Positions 1-10,799 of a DNA stretch of 64,000 bases are shown piece by piece (within the stretch, counting starts at the first letter, position 1; each line of letters starts with the position of its first letter). This stretch comes from Vitellaria paradoxa (Eukaryota > Streptophyta > Magnoliopsida > Ericales > Sapotaceae). Where the stretch lies: the NCBI GenBank assembly GCA_019916065.1, contig CM034240.1, forward strand, positions 45,334,026-45,398,025. The letters are read 5' to 3'. Below the pieces are notes generated by a model. The model was not told the DNA's origin. It ran no database searches and saw only the letters and a program-made list of their open reading frames with translations. The position numbers and the translations under genes were made by a program.

Positions 1-537
1 ATATGTAAAAAGTATTAAAAAAAAAATATGTGAAGAATCAAGTGAAGTGATCGAAAAGACAATTAAAATAGAAAGAAAAAAAATAATTCTGAATATTGAG
101 TTAATCAGCGGTCAGAAAAAGAAAAATGCAAAAGTCAAATTATGAGTCCCTCATTATATGGATGTATATACAAACATATCTCAACAGATATGCAAGCAAA
201 TACATTGCTTGTAAGCAACGGAAGTTCACTAATAAAAGAGACCTGTTTTCCTCCCTCTCTCTCTCTCTCTCTCTCTGTATGGACCATGGGATCCACCAAC
301 AACCTGCCTGTTTTTGAAATACAGAAAGTCCATCTCAGCAAACGCATCAGTTCGCCAACTTGTACCAGAAGAAGTGGCTGCGGTAGGCGATGTCGCCAAA
401 CTCTATCCTTTTTATTGTCCCGAGAACACCACATGAGAGATGATATTCTAGATTCACCTATATCATAAAAAGAAGAAAAAATATATATCATCCCACTATG
501 ATGTCATAAGTTACTGTGGAAGTACTAATGGAGAGAG
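1..537. other. AT-rich intergenic DNA, no gene recognised
   Basis: The sequence is AT-rich with a short CT microsatellite near 255-277. Open frames of 63-118 codons overlap on both strands around 130-490, but they run through the CT repeat, match no family I know and show no convincing splice pattern. Confidence 0.5.
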
Positions 538-554
538 AAGACAAAAGGAGAAAC

Positions 555-747
555 CCACTCTCCTTGTTATTCTAGTAGAGCAAAAGTCAAGTCTAAGAAT
601 TAGGTGATATATTCAAGTCGTAGATTCGATTCTTACTTGGAGTGGTCAGGATTCAAGTGGTGTTGCTGCGCTGATTCCTCTGAGAGTTTGTAGTTTAATG
701 GATAAAACTACTGAGTGATTTCTTTCGTTACGAAGAAAAAAAAAAAA
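555..747 (+). mobile_element. tRNA-derived SINE with poly(A) tail
   Basis: The insertion is bracketed by a perfect 17-bp direct repeat, AAGACAAAAGGAGAAAC, at 538-554 and 748-764, and ends in a run of about 14 A. A B-box-like AGATTCGATTC lies near 625; the A box is weak. A short insert, poly(A) and long target-site duplication are the signature of a SINE mobilised by LINE machinery. The family name is not known to me. Confidence 0.75.
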
Positions 748-764
748 AAGACAAAAGGAGAAAC

Positions 765-1557
765 TAAAAAATAGTGGAGATTTATACATTTTTTGGGAGG
801 AGAATGTTTGTAGGTTAAACATGTCCAAGATACAGAAGCACTTAACAGTAGGAATAAAAGAAGAGCTCAATAGAGTTCCCATAATTTTTCTTTCTATTCT
901 CTCACTGGGTTTCATATGCATAATGCATTTGGACCCATAAAATAGTTTTCTTTATTAAAAGTGAAACAGGAGCATTCTAGAATACATTAATAGCAGTTAT
1001 GGCACGATCACATTGAATTGCAAAGGTGGCACTCAGTTTGTATTTTTATTTTTTGTTCCTTATTTTGAGGTTTATGTTTTAAGAATACTGAAAATCCATT
1101 TAATTTGATTTTTTTTGTAATTCGTGTTTTGAGATTTTTCTTTATTTTGCGTTAAAAATACTCAAAACGACTCTTGGCCATTTTACATTATTTTCTAAAA
1201 TAGATTTCGAGAACACGAATGACCAAAGACGTTTTGATCTGTCTTCCTTATTTCCAAAAATATAAAATAAAAAATAAGTTCAAAACAAGTATACTAAATG
1301 ACACCAAAGCAACTATAAAAGACATGAAAGACACTTATTCTTAAATTATTTGCACTGATTCTTTACATTTTCCAGTTTTCACCAATATGTTGATTATTAT
1401 ATAACTGCTCAATTTTACAATTCTACGTGTCAAATGTAAAATCAAGTCTTAAAAAATGGGTAAGTACCACTGACTTATTTGAATATCAAAATATAAATAG
1501 TTCAAAACAAATGCATGATTAAAAAATAATTAAAGGATCAAGGGAAATAACACTTAC
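765..1557. other. AT-rich spacer
   Basis: No gene, RNA or delimited repeat was recognised here. Poly(A) and poly(T) runs dominate. It lies 3' of the PDS5-like exons on the minus strand and could hold further low-complexity exons that I cannot see. Confidence 0.4.
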
Positions 1558-1815
1558 ATATCAGATAAAGCATCAGAACTTGGAGGATCCATCTCTTGCC
1601 CCTGTCAATAAATATGTTCCAGCAACCACATTGTAGCAGATTCAGAAAGAAATGATGAAAAAGAGAAACATGAACAAACACAAGCACACGAAGTGAAATA
1701 AAGGTCCGTAACAAGGTCAAATACCACTTTCTCAGGCAAAATCTTTTTCCCCAATTAATTCCCGTTGTTCCTTTCTGAGATTCAATATTTCTTCATGCCC
1801 ATCATCATATAAAAC
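1558..1815 (-). pseudogene. PDS5-type Tudor-domain exon pair, fragment
   Basis: On the minus strand an acceptor ending TTTGTAG is followed at 1815 by codons for VLYDDGHEEILNLRKEQREL, which matches the end of the Tudor domain in plant PDS5 cohesin-associated proteins (family pattern: basic linker, IYDDGD-EIL-L). The frame then meets TGA at about 1732; a one-base shift gives an open continuation to a possible donor near 1717. A second small exon, 1558-1601, has acceptor TTGACAG and donor GTAAGTG and encodes a Ser/Asp-rich linker typical of the region after Tudor. The HEAT-repeat exons that should precede are not found. The same strand carries a PDS5 N-terminal exon at 11541-11663, so the two may be remnants of one gene. 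The frame break and missing exons suggest a pseudogene. Confidence 0.6.
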
Positions 1816-1916
1816 CTACAAAGGAAGCCTCAAAACAATGAGTATAATTTTCCCAAACAAACAATAATAATAATTTGTATACAGCAGCAACTTGAAATAA
1901 GACTATGATAATCAGC

Positions 1917-2260
1917 AGGGACGGAACCAGAATTTTTGCTAAGGGGCACCGGGCGCTGAGTGAGGCATTGGGCACCGAACACCCAGAAAAATAACAATCA
2001 ACTTATTTTTCGATTAAAAGTAGGAGAAAAACGATGTTATTTTTAGAGAGAAAATAAATTATTCTTGAGTATTAATTAGCGAATATATTTCTCGCAGTTA
2101 ATGGTTCAAGCACCTGAAATTTATTAGAGATATCCCTCACAACAAAAAATATAATTATTATCTTAAATAAAATTAAATTAACAAGGAGGACATTTTAGTA
2201 ATTTTATCTTAAAAATTGATAGGTCACTTGCCCCCCTTACCTCCACGTAGCTCCGCCCAA
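1917..2260. mobile_element. Mutator-like MITE
   Basis: The direct repeat GATAATCAGC occurs at 1907-1916 and again at 2261-2270. The 344 bp between them begin AGGGACGGAACCAG and end in the imperfect inverse (CTACGTAGCTCCGCCC-type end), both reaching a GGGGCA-like motif about 25 bp in. Nine to ten bp of target duplication and imperfect terminal inverted repeats fit a non-autonomous Mutator-type element. It lies just upstream of the PDS5 Tudor exon. Confidence 0.65.
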
Positions 2261-2270
2261 GATAATCAGC

Positions 2271-2870
2271 CAAGTATCGCAAATTCGCAGCCAAGGTTAA
2301 TGCTCATGATGGTTGGTGTGATTAGGTTCAATTTGATGAGGTACACTAACAGGAAGGCAGCCCAAAAAACACCAAAGCTAGAGAAGTCATCACAGCCTAG
2401 GATTTAAGATTAGTTATGATCCATGGGCTATGGCCAAGAAAGAATAAGGATTTGAGAAGCAACTCCCACATGGTTTTCGATAAGTTGCAAAGCAAGATGT
2501 AGGGGTGGCAAAATGGACGCACGGGTTGGACGGATTAGTAATAAGTTTAAACAGGTTGAAGGTTAAATAGGTGCAACCCAAACCCACACCTACATCTTAC
2601 TTTGCGGGTTAGATATGAGCGGGTTAAATACGGTTTATTACAAACCCATGAATCCATATCACAATCCATTTACTTATAACCTAACTTACTTTTTAAAAAA
2701 AAATTAAAACTTTATTTCAATTAATGTGTATATATATAAATACATCAATATTTATTTTAATTAATATAATATTATACATATTATATAATATTATATATTA
2801 TATTTACAATTTCAGTTAATTTTGAATTTATACGAACCGATTTATTTTTTATTCAATTTTAAATCAACAA
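2271..2870. other. Spacer with a one-sided hAT-like relic
   Basis: A TAGGGGTGGCAAAATGG start at about 2501 followed by alternating CGGGTT/AACCC words resembles the plant hAT families seen elsewhere in this window, but no matching right end or 8-bp duplication was found. The rest is AT-rich with TATA runs. Confidence 0.4.
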
Positions 2871-3275
2871 CTCTCTCTCTCTCTGTGGGGTGTGTGTGCT
2901 TGCGCGCGCACGTGCTCAAGTGTGTGTGTAAATGTGTGTGCTTGCACGCGCACGTGTGTGGGTGTGTATATGTGCGCGCGCATGTGTGCGCGTGTGTGCG
3001 TGCGTGTATGCCCGCGCGCGTATGCATGCACGTGTGTGGATGTGTGTACGCGTGTATGCGCGTAGGTGTGTGTGCCTGTGTGTGCGTGCACGCGTGTATG
3101 CGCGTGAGTGTGTGGGAGTGTGCGTGTGTGTGGGTGTGTTTGCGTGTGTGTATACGTGCGCGCACGTGTGTGCGCACGCACGTGTGTAGGTGTGTTTGCA
3201 TGTGCGTGTATGTGCGCGTGTATGCGTGTGTGTGTGGGGGGGGAGTACGCATGCGTACTCCCCCCCCACACACAC
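2871..3275. repeat. GT/GC alternating purine-pyrimidine tract
   Basis: About 400 bp of irregular GTGTGT, GTGCGC and GCGCGC alternation follow a short CT run. The tract is strongly strand-asymmetric (G and T on +) and creates long but meaningless open frames on both strands. Such alternation can adopt left-handed DNA. It ends in a perfect palindrome described separately. Confidence 0.9.
3228..3275. repeat. 48-bp perfect palindrome
   Basis: Eight bp of GT, eight G, then AGTACGCATGCGTACT, eight C and eight bp of AC form two exactly complementary 24-bp arms with no spacer, centred between 3251 and 3252. It closes the GT-rich tract. Confidence 0.9.
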
Positions 3276-3566
3276 GATCAAAATGATTTTTTATCATTTT
3301 TTTATTTTATGTATAAACTCATTTTCTGTTTTCTTAAGCAAGTTTTGAAAATACAAATAATCAAATACGTTTTGAATTATTTTTTTTTATTTTCAAAAGC
3401 ATAAAATGACAAATGAACTCAAAAGAAAAAATAGAAAACAAAAAATAAAAAAATAAATCAAATACCACCTAAAAAAAAATATTTTGCAATCTATAAAATC
3501 ATGTGCATTTGGCAACAATAAGCAAAAAATCAAGTTAGTTTTCAAAATAAAATAATCATATCCAGT

Positions 3567-3603
<37 letters not shown>

Positions 3604-3661
3604 ATATCTATATCTATATTATATATTAAAACTGTATATTTCTCTCTCCTCACCTCCTTCA
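3276..3661. other. AT-rich spacer with (TA)n microsatellite
   Basis: Poly(A)-rich sequence and a TA dinucleotide run at about 3570-3602 that grades into TATC units. No gene is visible. Confidence 0.6.
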
Positions 3662-3669
3662 TTCTCATC

Positions 3670-5148
3670 TAGGGATAGAAACGGGACAGATCGGAGGCGG
3701 ATATGGCATTATCCAAATCCAAACTTCAAATATTCCGCCTTCCTCCAATTTGCCCCAAACTCCAAATAAATATTTTTTTGGACCTCCGTCCCTACTCCAA
3801 ACGGAGAACGGATATATTTACGGATATCCAAAACTCTAAACCATTTGTTCACCTCCGAATCTGCCCTTAAGTTGTATGTAACCTATTACTACCAAATAAA
3901 TCATCTTCAAAATCAAAATAATACATAATAACATATTTTGTAAATAATGTAATACATTTCAAAAATTTAGTAATATATTTAAAAATACTGTAATGATTAA
4001 AATATAAGAAAAAATATGAGTTGGTAAATTTTAAAATAAATAAATTTTAAAAGAATTGTAAAAAATAAATAAATATCAAAATGTTAAAAAAACATGACAA
4101 AAGTTTGTAAATAAATTTTAATTTATTTTATATCTTAATCAAATAAATTTAAATTTATTTTTTATGATTGCTAAAAATATAAATAAAAATAAAATTTATT
4201 TTAGCTTTTTAAATTTTTTTCTTATATAAAACCTACAAACATAAAAATAAAGTTGTAAATTTAAATTTCTAATTCTTTTTTGTCCCTATTAACTTTTTAC
4301 ATCAACCTAATTTCAAAATAGAATAACTAATTTTTTTCTCACCATTCACATATAGAAAAAAATAAAACTACAAAAAAATTTTAATTTTTTTATAATAACA
4401 AATAATTTTTTAGAATAACATATTTGTATCTATATATATTTTTTTAAAACAATTGAGTTTACAAGTTATAATGGGTTTTAAAATTGTATAAATTAATATA
4501 AATTTATAAAAATTATAGTTTCATAATTCATGCAGTAAGTAAAAATTTAAATTTTAAAGGGATTTATATAATTTTGTAGAGTTCCAAATGATATATATTT
4601 TAAAATTTTAAATTTACCTCTTGAAGTTTTCTTAATTTTTGCATATGAAAAAAATAAATTGAACTTTTAAAACTTCAATTTGCACAAAAGTATGAAAAAA
4701 AATTAAGTTTACAATTTTTTTTCCAAACACACCCTAATTAATACAAAATGATGACAATTTTTGTTTTAAATTTATTTATCAATATTCATTTTAATGATAA
4801 TAATAGTGAAGTTTAATAAGTTTAGAGTATTATGAATGTGAATATTGTTTGCCATAGTATAGTGACGATATTGTCATTATGATTTCAAATGATTTGGAGT
4901 TATTCAAATATTTTTTAGGACAGATAGGGACAAATCGGGGCAGATTGGGACAGATTCGGATTAGATATCGGATTCGGGACAGATTGGGGCGGAGGCAATG
5001 CCATCCCCATATCTGATCCAATATCCAAATTTTTTTAAAAAATTAAATCCAAATCCGATCTAATCTCCAAAAAAAATTCAAATTTCACATCCATTCAGAT
5101 CGGATAACGGATCGGATTCGGACGGGTCGGCCGAGATGCTCATCCCTA
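3670..5148. mobile_element. Non-autonomous hAT element
   Basis: The perfect 8-bp duplication TTCTCATC lies at 3662-3669 and 5149-5156. The element begins TAGGGATAGAAACGG and its other end, inverted, begins TAGGGATGAGCATCTCGG. Both ends carry blocks of CGGATCGGATTCGG-like words; the 1 kb centre is AT-rich with no transposase frame. Eight-bp duplications and TAGGG termini are hAT features, so this is a 1479-bp non-autonomous copy. Confidence 0.85.
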
Positions 5149-5156
5149 TTCTCATC

Positions 5157-6378
5157 CTACATGGCATAGCTATATTCTTTCCATTTCCCCTTTTTTTCTT
5201 TTTTCTCAGAATTTTGATTTAATTTTTAAAATAAATTCCTCTCTCTCCCCATGTAATGAATAATAATAAGTGTTTCATTAAAAGTCTCTCTCTGTATTCT
5301 ACCATTTGAAAACTTTTGGGTTTCTTCTTCAATTTCTTTTCTCTCTCTACACACATTTACTCATATTCTACCCATCTAAAAACTTTTGAATTTTTTCTTC
5401 AATTTCTTCTGTGATCTCTTATAATAAAAGAGAGTTAAAAAAACACAAAAAACAAAAATAAAAATATAAAACTTAAGAGTCATTTTCTTTTCAAAATTTC
5501 TCTCTCTTCTCATTTCATTAAAATAGTCTTTCTCTCTCTGCATAATACTCCGCCCATTACTTAAAATGAATTATAATAAAAAATTTATTAAATGAGAGTT
5601 AAAAAAAAACAAAAATAAAAATATAAACTCCAGAGTCATTTTCTTTTCAAAACCGTATATTATACTATAATAATAAAACCGTGTATTTCTCTCTACTCTC
5701 TTTCTTCACCCTCATTCTATATGGCATAACTCTTCACTCTTTATTCCCTTTTTTTTTTTGAATTTTATTTTTAAAACAAATTCCTCTCTCTCCATTGTAA
5801 TGAATAATAATAAATATTTTACTAAAAGAAATTTTCTCTCTCTACATAGTACTCTACCCTAAAATGAATTATAATAAAAGATTCATTAAAGGAGAGTTAG
5901 AAAAAAAAAACACAAAAAACAAAAATAAAAATATGAAACTCAAAAGTCATTTTCTTTTCAAAATTCCTCTCTCTCTTCATTTCATTAAAATAGTCTTTCT
6001 TTCTAGGGATGGCCATCTCAACCAACCCGTTCGTACCCTACCCGATCTCCACCCCAAACAGGTAGGAGATTCGGAAATTTTTTGAAAATCGGGTAGGATA
6101 TGGGGGCATTTTTTAAAAAAATTTGGGGATCGAGTAGGGTATGGGTATGAGTCTGTCCCCGTCTCGTCTTTCTTTCTAGGGATGGCCATCTCGACCAACT
6201 CGTTCGTACTCTACTCGATCTCCGCCCCAAACAGGTAGGGGATTCGAGGATTTTTTGAGAATCGGGTAGAATATGGGGGCATTTTTTAAAAAAATTTGGG
6301 AATCGAGTAGGGTATGGGTATGAGTCTATCCCCGTCCCGTACCCTACCCTACCCATTCCCCCACTCTCCCATATTCTC

Positions 6379-6416
<38 letters not shown>

Positions 6417-7230
6417 TTAGTATATTTGTTATTACAAATTTCTCAATAAGGTAGGAAATTAAGATTTTAAGTTTCTTTATCTATCAGCTTCCTATTAAAT
6501 AACTTTGTTTTCCAATTTACAAAGAAACTATAAATTGAGATAGACCAATTGTAAATGTTTCTTTATTTACTTTTCTTATCTTGAACCATAGAACCTATTA
6601 ATATGGTAGGAAAATAAAAACCTAATAAGTGCTTTCTATATATATATATATATATATATGATATTTTTCGATTTTTTAAATATGTATTAGGATTTTACTC
6701 TATTTTTTTATAAGTCATATTTTAGAATTTTTATATTGTTATATTTTTTTCAATTCAGTTACCCGTTTCCCCATGGGGATCCCCGTTCCCCGTTTGAGTT
6801 GGGGATGGGTGGTAAAAATAAATCTCCAGTGGGGATTGGGTAGGGTATGGGAATTAATTTTAGTTTGGGGATCAGGTATGGAGATACGCGTATCCGTCCC
6901 CTACCTGCCCCATGCCCATCCCTATTTCTTTCTCTACATAATACTCCACCCATTACCTAAAATGAATTATAATCAAAGATTCATTAAAGGAGAGTTAAAA
7001 AAAAAAAAAGCAAAAATGAAAATATAAAACTCAAGAGTCATTTTATTTTCAAAATTCCTCTCTTTCTTCATTTCATTAAAAGAGTCTTTTTTTCTCGGCA
7101 TAATACTCCTCCCATTACCTAAAATGAATTATAATTAAAGATTCATTAAAGGAGAGTTAAAAAAAATAAAAATAAAAATATAAAACTCAAGAATTATTTT
7201 TTTTTTCAAAATTCCTCTCTCTTTATAGTA
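5157..7230. repeat. Degenerate tandem array, unit about 150 bp, split by a hAT insertion
   Basis: A composite unit recurs in the same orientation: AAAATGAATTATAATAAAAG, a GAGAGTTAAAAAAA stretch, AACTCAAGAGTCATTTTC, and a CTCTCTC/CATTTCATTAAA block. I see clear copies near 5420-5550, 5560-5660, 5865-6003, 6958-7085 and 7120-7225. The hAT element at 6004-6924 sits inside one of these units, so the array is older than the insertion. Confidence 0.65.
6004..6924. mobile_element. hAT element with internal tandem duplication
   Basis: The duplication TTTCTTTC is at 5996-6003 and 6925-6932. The left end is TAGGGATGGCCATCTC and the right end ...GCCCATCCCTA. About 173 bp of the left end are repeated: TAGGGATGGCCATCTC starts at 6004 and again at 6177, and the second copy is also preceded by TTTCTTTC. 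No transposase frame is present. TA microsatellites sit at about 6383-6412 and 6638-6658. Confidence 0.85.
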
Positions 7231-7780
7231 CTCCTGCCATTGCTAGAAAAATTTTTTGAGTTTTTTCTTCAATTTCTTTTCTCTCTCTTATTTATATATG
7301 TTTTCCCAATTTGGGTCTTACATAATAATATAAAATCTTTATAGTTTTATAAATATTATTTTGTAGATTGAAATATGGTGAATTGGAAGTATAGAGTTTC
7401 ATTTTTAATAAGTAATGTTATACAATCTCTTATTTATTTATAATAATTTTTTAAATTAATATTATAAATCTTAAGAGATAATTTTAAATATTTTTTGTTT
7501 AATGGGTGATTTTACTCAGCATTCAAAGCTGAATGGAGTTAAAAAAATGAAGTTATATGTTATGTTTTTTGTAGTTGTACTTTTGGATTATTATTTGAAA
7601 AATTGGATGACTAAATTTAGTTTTTTTTTTATATCTATCTATTTTGACATGTGAATTTCTGACTATTATCATTTTTTAATATAAAATGTTTATTTTGATT
7701 GTTTTAAAGACATTTTATTTTTTTAATGTTAATAATTAAAAAAAATTACATCACTCGGATATCACATGGATTACTGTTAG

Positions 7781-7815
<35 letters not shown>

Positions 7816-8100
7816 CTGTGTGTATAACTATTTACTGACGTTGAGGTTCAATTTGAAGGTTTAGGAGTGCATGTGATTTGAAAGAGTAAAAGAATAAAAG
7901 AGATATCTGATTTTTTTTTAAATATTGTCAGCTAAATCAATGAAAGAATTTGATTGGGACAAATATACTTTTTTTTTTGATCGGTAATTGTAATAAATAT
8001 TTTAAAATAAAAAATAAGTGTAAATTTTAAATATTAATGATGAATACTTATAATTAATTAAATATTGAGACAAATAAATGTAATTTACATAAATAAAAAA
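7231..8100. other. AT-rich spacer
   Basis: Long A/T runs and a TA/TG microsatellite at about 7782-7825. I see no gene. Confidence 0.6.
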
Positions 8101-8112
8101 CTGGCGAAACTA

Positions 8113-8523
8113 AAAAAAAAAAGGATTTAACCTCGAGAGATTCACTCCCTAGGTCAAACCCCTAGAGAGTGAATCTCTTTTGGTTTGTGCCACACATACC
8201 GGCCCCTCAACATGTATAGCGGTCAATCGCGAACTCCCCTAGAGAGTGAATCTCTTTTGGTTTGTGCCACACATACCGGCCCCTCAACATGTATAGCGGT
8301 CAATCACGAACTCGCGTAGCGGCGGGAAGTCGGACCCACACCCAAAAACTGGATACGGTTCGTCCAGCCAAGGAGGCCCGTCCTACCAACCTTTACTACG
8401 CTTTGCGCCCGGGAGGCTGGCCCCAAGTTTTTGCTAGAGAGGAGACTTGAACTTGAGACCTTGGGATGGTAAGCCCCTAAATCCCAGTTCAAGACCATCC
8501 CATCTAACCCCTTGGGGTTAAAG
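8113..8523 (-). mobile_element. tRNA-derived SINE, T-tailed, with internal duplication
   Basis: The 12-bp repeat CTGGCGAAACTA at 8101-8112 and 8524-8535 brackets the insert. Read on the minus strand it opens with AACCCCAAGGGGTTAGATG (A-box side), has a B-box-like GGTCTCAAGTTCAAGTC and ends in a T run, as the Au-type plant SINEs do. A 77-bp segment is tandemly duplicated (8159-8235 and 8236-8312) with about one difference, making the copy longer than the other SINEs here. Confidence 0.75.
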
Positions 8524-8792
8524 CTGGCGAAACTAGCTTTTTGCTTTTGAAGAATAAGCTCTTCAAGTGCCCAAACCGCAGCAAAAGCCACCATAATGCG
8601 AGGTTACCATCGGTTTCGATATGAAATTGGTGACTGCATGATCGGAGGAATCGAGAACGGCAAAAGTATTTGCGTATTTTTTAATTTAAGATTATATAAA
8701 TAAATTTGATTAATTGAATTAAAACTTGATGGCCTGGTCACAACGGCACCAATCACGCAGTTTCTAAACTAATATTAAAACAAATATTAAGA

Positions 8793-8993
8793 TGGATCTA
8801 TTTGCACTTTATTCTATTTTTTTATTAAATAAAATTATACAACTATTCTCATGTAAATAAAATTATATAATTAATTCTCATTTTTTTAATAAGATATATT
8901 ATATAATTTTGATGTCATATATATATTTCTACAATAATGAGAATAATTATGTAATTTTATTTAATAAAAAAAGTAGAATGAAGTGCAAATATA
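8793..8993. mobile_element. Fold-back MITE
   Basis: Inverted arms of about 60 bp, GGATCTATTTGCACTT at the left and the complement of AGGTATATTTGCACTT at the right, surround a short AT-rich core. A third arm-like copy in the right-hand orientation lies at about 9293-9355. The target duplication is unclear. Confidence 0.6.
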
Positions 8994-8999
8994 CCTGAT

Positions 9000-9235
9000 G
9001 ATGGTTTATGCTCGTCCGCACACCCGTAGGCACTACTGTCAATATATTGTCCGCTTTGGGTCTTACCTTTGACTTTACGAAGTCACGGTTTTGTCCTTCT
9101 CCCGTGGGAAAAGTACACCTTAACAGGAAGAGAAGTTAGGATCCTTATATGGTGTCTCAGTCTCTAACTCCTAATAGATGCGAGACGTAGTGGTATCATT
9201 AATATCTATTCTAATATTAATGTCTAAATGAATCT
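9000..9235 (-). repeat. LTR/TRIM fragment
   Basis: On the minus strand the words AAGACCCAAAGCGGACAATA and GAGAAGGACAAAACCGTGA resemble the 3' part of plant LTRs that precede a primer-binding site. Neither end nor a target duplication could be set. Confidence 0.45.
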
Positions 9236-9622
9236 GAATAAATGAATTAAAATATATATTATATAATTTTAATACTCCAAATATATTTTTATAATACTGA
9301 AAGTAATTATGTAATTTTATTTAATAAAAAAATAAAAAGAAGTACAAATAAATCCACTTTTAATATTGATGTTTAAATGAATATGAATAGTTCGAGTTAA
9401 AATCTGACGATTAGCTGACGTCGAAACTAATAACCACCCCCGCAGCGTCCTCAACAGCCACTCTCTTATTATTCTCTATAAATACTGCAAATCCTTCTTC
9501 GAATCGGCACGGATTTCCGCCTTCTCTGTTCATTTTCTTTCCTCCCGAACAATCGCACCTCTCTCTTTTCCAGAGCTTCAAACACTGTCAAATACCAATC
9601 ACAGCCCTCGTCGGAAGTCATC

Positions 9623-10790
9623 ATGCCGTCAGTTTCCGGTCAATTAGTCTGCGTTACCGGTGCTGGTGGCTTCATAGCTTCATGGCTGGTCAAAATACTC
9701 TTGGAAAAGGGCTATACAGTCAGAGGAACGGTCAGAAATCCAGGCAAGAACTCGTCATAATTTAGTGCATATATGTAAAACAGGGACGAAGCTAGGACAC
9801 CATTGTAGGAGGCCAAAAAAATTTTTAATATTTTTGACGATTGTATGATTGTAAAGCATTTTTTTTTTTTCAAAAACAGAAACAAATAAAAATGAAAAGG
9901 TGAAAGTCTAAAAAAAAAACAAAATACTAACATTTTATTCGAGATTTTCTTTCATTATAACTAAAAAATTTCTTTCGGTGTTATGGTTACTGAAGAGAAA
10001 TAGAGTTGGAAAATTTTTTCTAGAGATAAATGTTTGGTAGAGAATTAAGAGAGAATAGGAAAGTATAAAAGGTGAAAATGATAAAATGTTTGGTAGAGAG
10101 CTAAAAGGTAATAAGGAAGTATAGAAAATGAAAATGATAAAGGGATGGATTAAAAGGAGAATGTGAAAGGATAATTACTAATGATATAAAAAAAAATATT
10201 GGGATGGAAATATATATATATATAAATTTGTATTAAAAAGATAAAAGTTAATTTTTTGTGCTTTAGAAATTTTTAGCGAGACTTCTTATTTACCAATGAG
10301 CCATCAGGGGAAGGTGAAAATTTTCATATATTAGGGAGGGCCATTGTTAATATAAATAGCATATTATTTATTAAAGATGGTACATATATATAAGTAGCAT
10401 ATCATAATTACGAGGGGCCATCCCTGAAACCCTCTAGTTTCGTCCTTGCGTAGAAAGATGAAAATTCGTTACATTTCTCACTCTACATTATTTTTTTTTT
10501 TCCATTTTACCAGATTAAAGTTTGTAAAGTGAAGGAAGCTAAGGAAAGATATATAATGAACTACAAATAACATCAAAATAGAATCATTATATGTTTGTGG
10601 ATTAGTAATTCGGTGTATTAATTAATGGGTTGCAGATGATCCCAAGAATTCTCATTTGAGAGAATTTGAAGGGGCCAAGGAGAGATGGACTCTCACCAAA
10701 GCTAATCTCCTTGATTACGAGAGTTTGCGCGAAGCCATTAATGGGTGTGACGGTGTTTTCCACACTGCATCTCCGGTTACAAATGACCCG
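9623..10790 (+). pseudogene. Cinnamoyl-CoA reductase, exons 1-2 only
   Basis: Exon 1 (9623-9743) starts at an ATG and encodes [20 protein letters not shown] followed by a short helix and RGTVRNP; the TGAGGFIA motif binds the dinucleotide and the RGTVR arginine favours NADP(H). Exon 2 (10636-10790) encodes [18 protein letters not shown] through [14 protein letters not shown], which is characteristic of cinnamoyl-CoA reductase and its close relatives (NADPH reduction of hydroxycinnamoyl-CoA to aldehyde, monolignol synthesis, cytosol). The first intron uses a GC donor (CCAG/GCAAGA) and a normal TTGCAG acceptor; exon 2 ends at a good GTAAGT donor. The later exons with the KNWYCYGK catalytic signature are not found in the following sequence, so only 92 of about 330 residues are present. 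A TATAAATA box at about 9476 and a 5' leader are intact. A phenylacetaldehyde-reductase-like identity is also possible. Confidence 0.75.
9782..10453. mobile_element. DNA-transposon-like insertion in the CCR intron 1
   Basis: Imperfect inverted ends, AGGGACGAAGCTAGGACACC at the left and the complement of AAGGACGAAACTAGAGGG at the right, frame AT-rich sequence. A target duplication is not certain (TGTAAAAC versus CGTAGAAA). The ends resemble the 1917-2260 element and the partial copies at 21157-21350 and 43125-43300. Confidence 0.5.
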
Positions 10791-10799
10791 GTAAGTGTT

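Noticed and set aside
135..491. 118-aa minus-strand frame next to the PDS5 Tudor exons
   Set aside because: No Lys/Ser-rich PDS5 tail, overlap with a CT repeat and open frames on both strands; nothing supports a gene.
2822..3297. Long Cys/Val/His/Thr-rich open frames on both strands
   Set aside because: They are read-through of GT/CA dinucleotide repeats, in all frames at once, with no protein family match.
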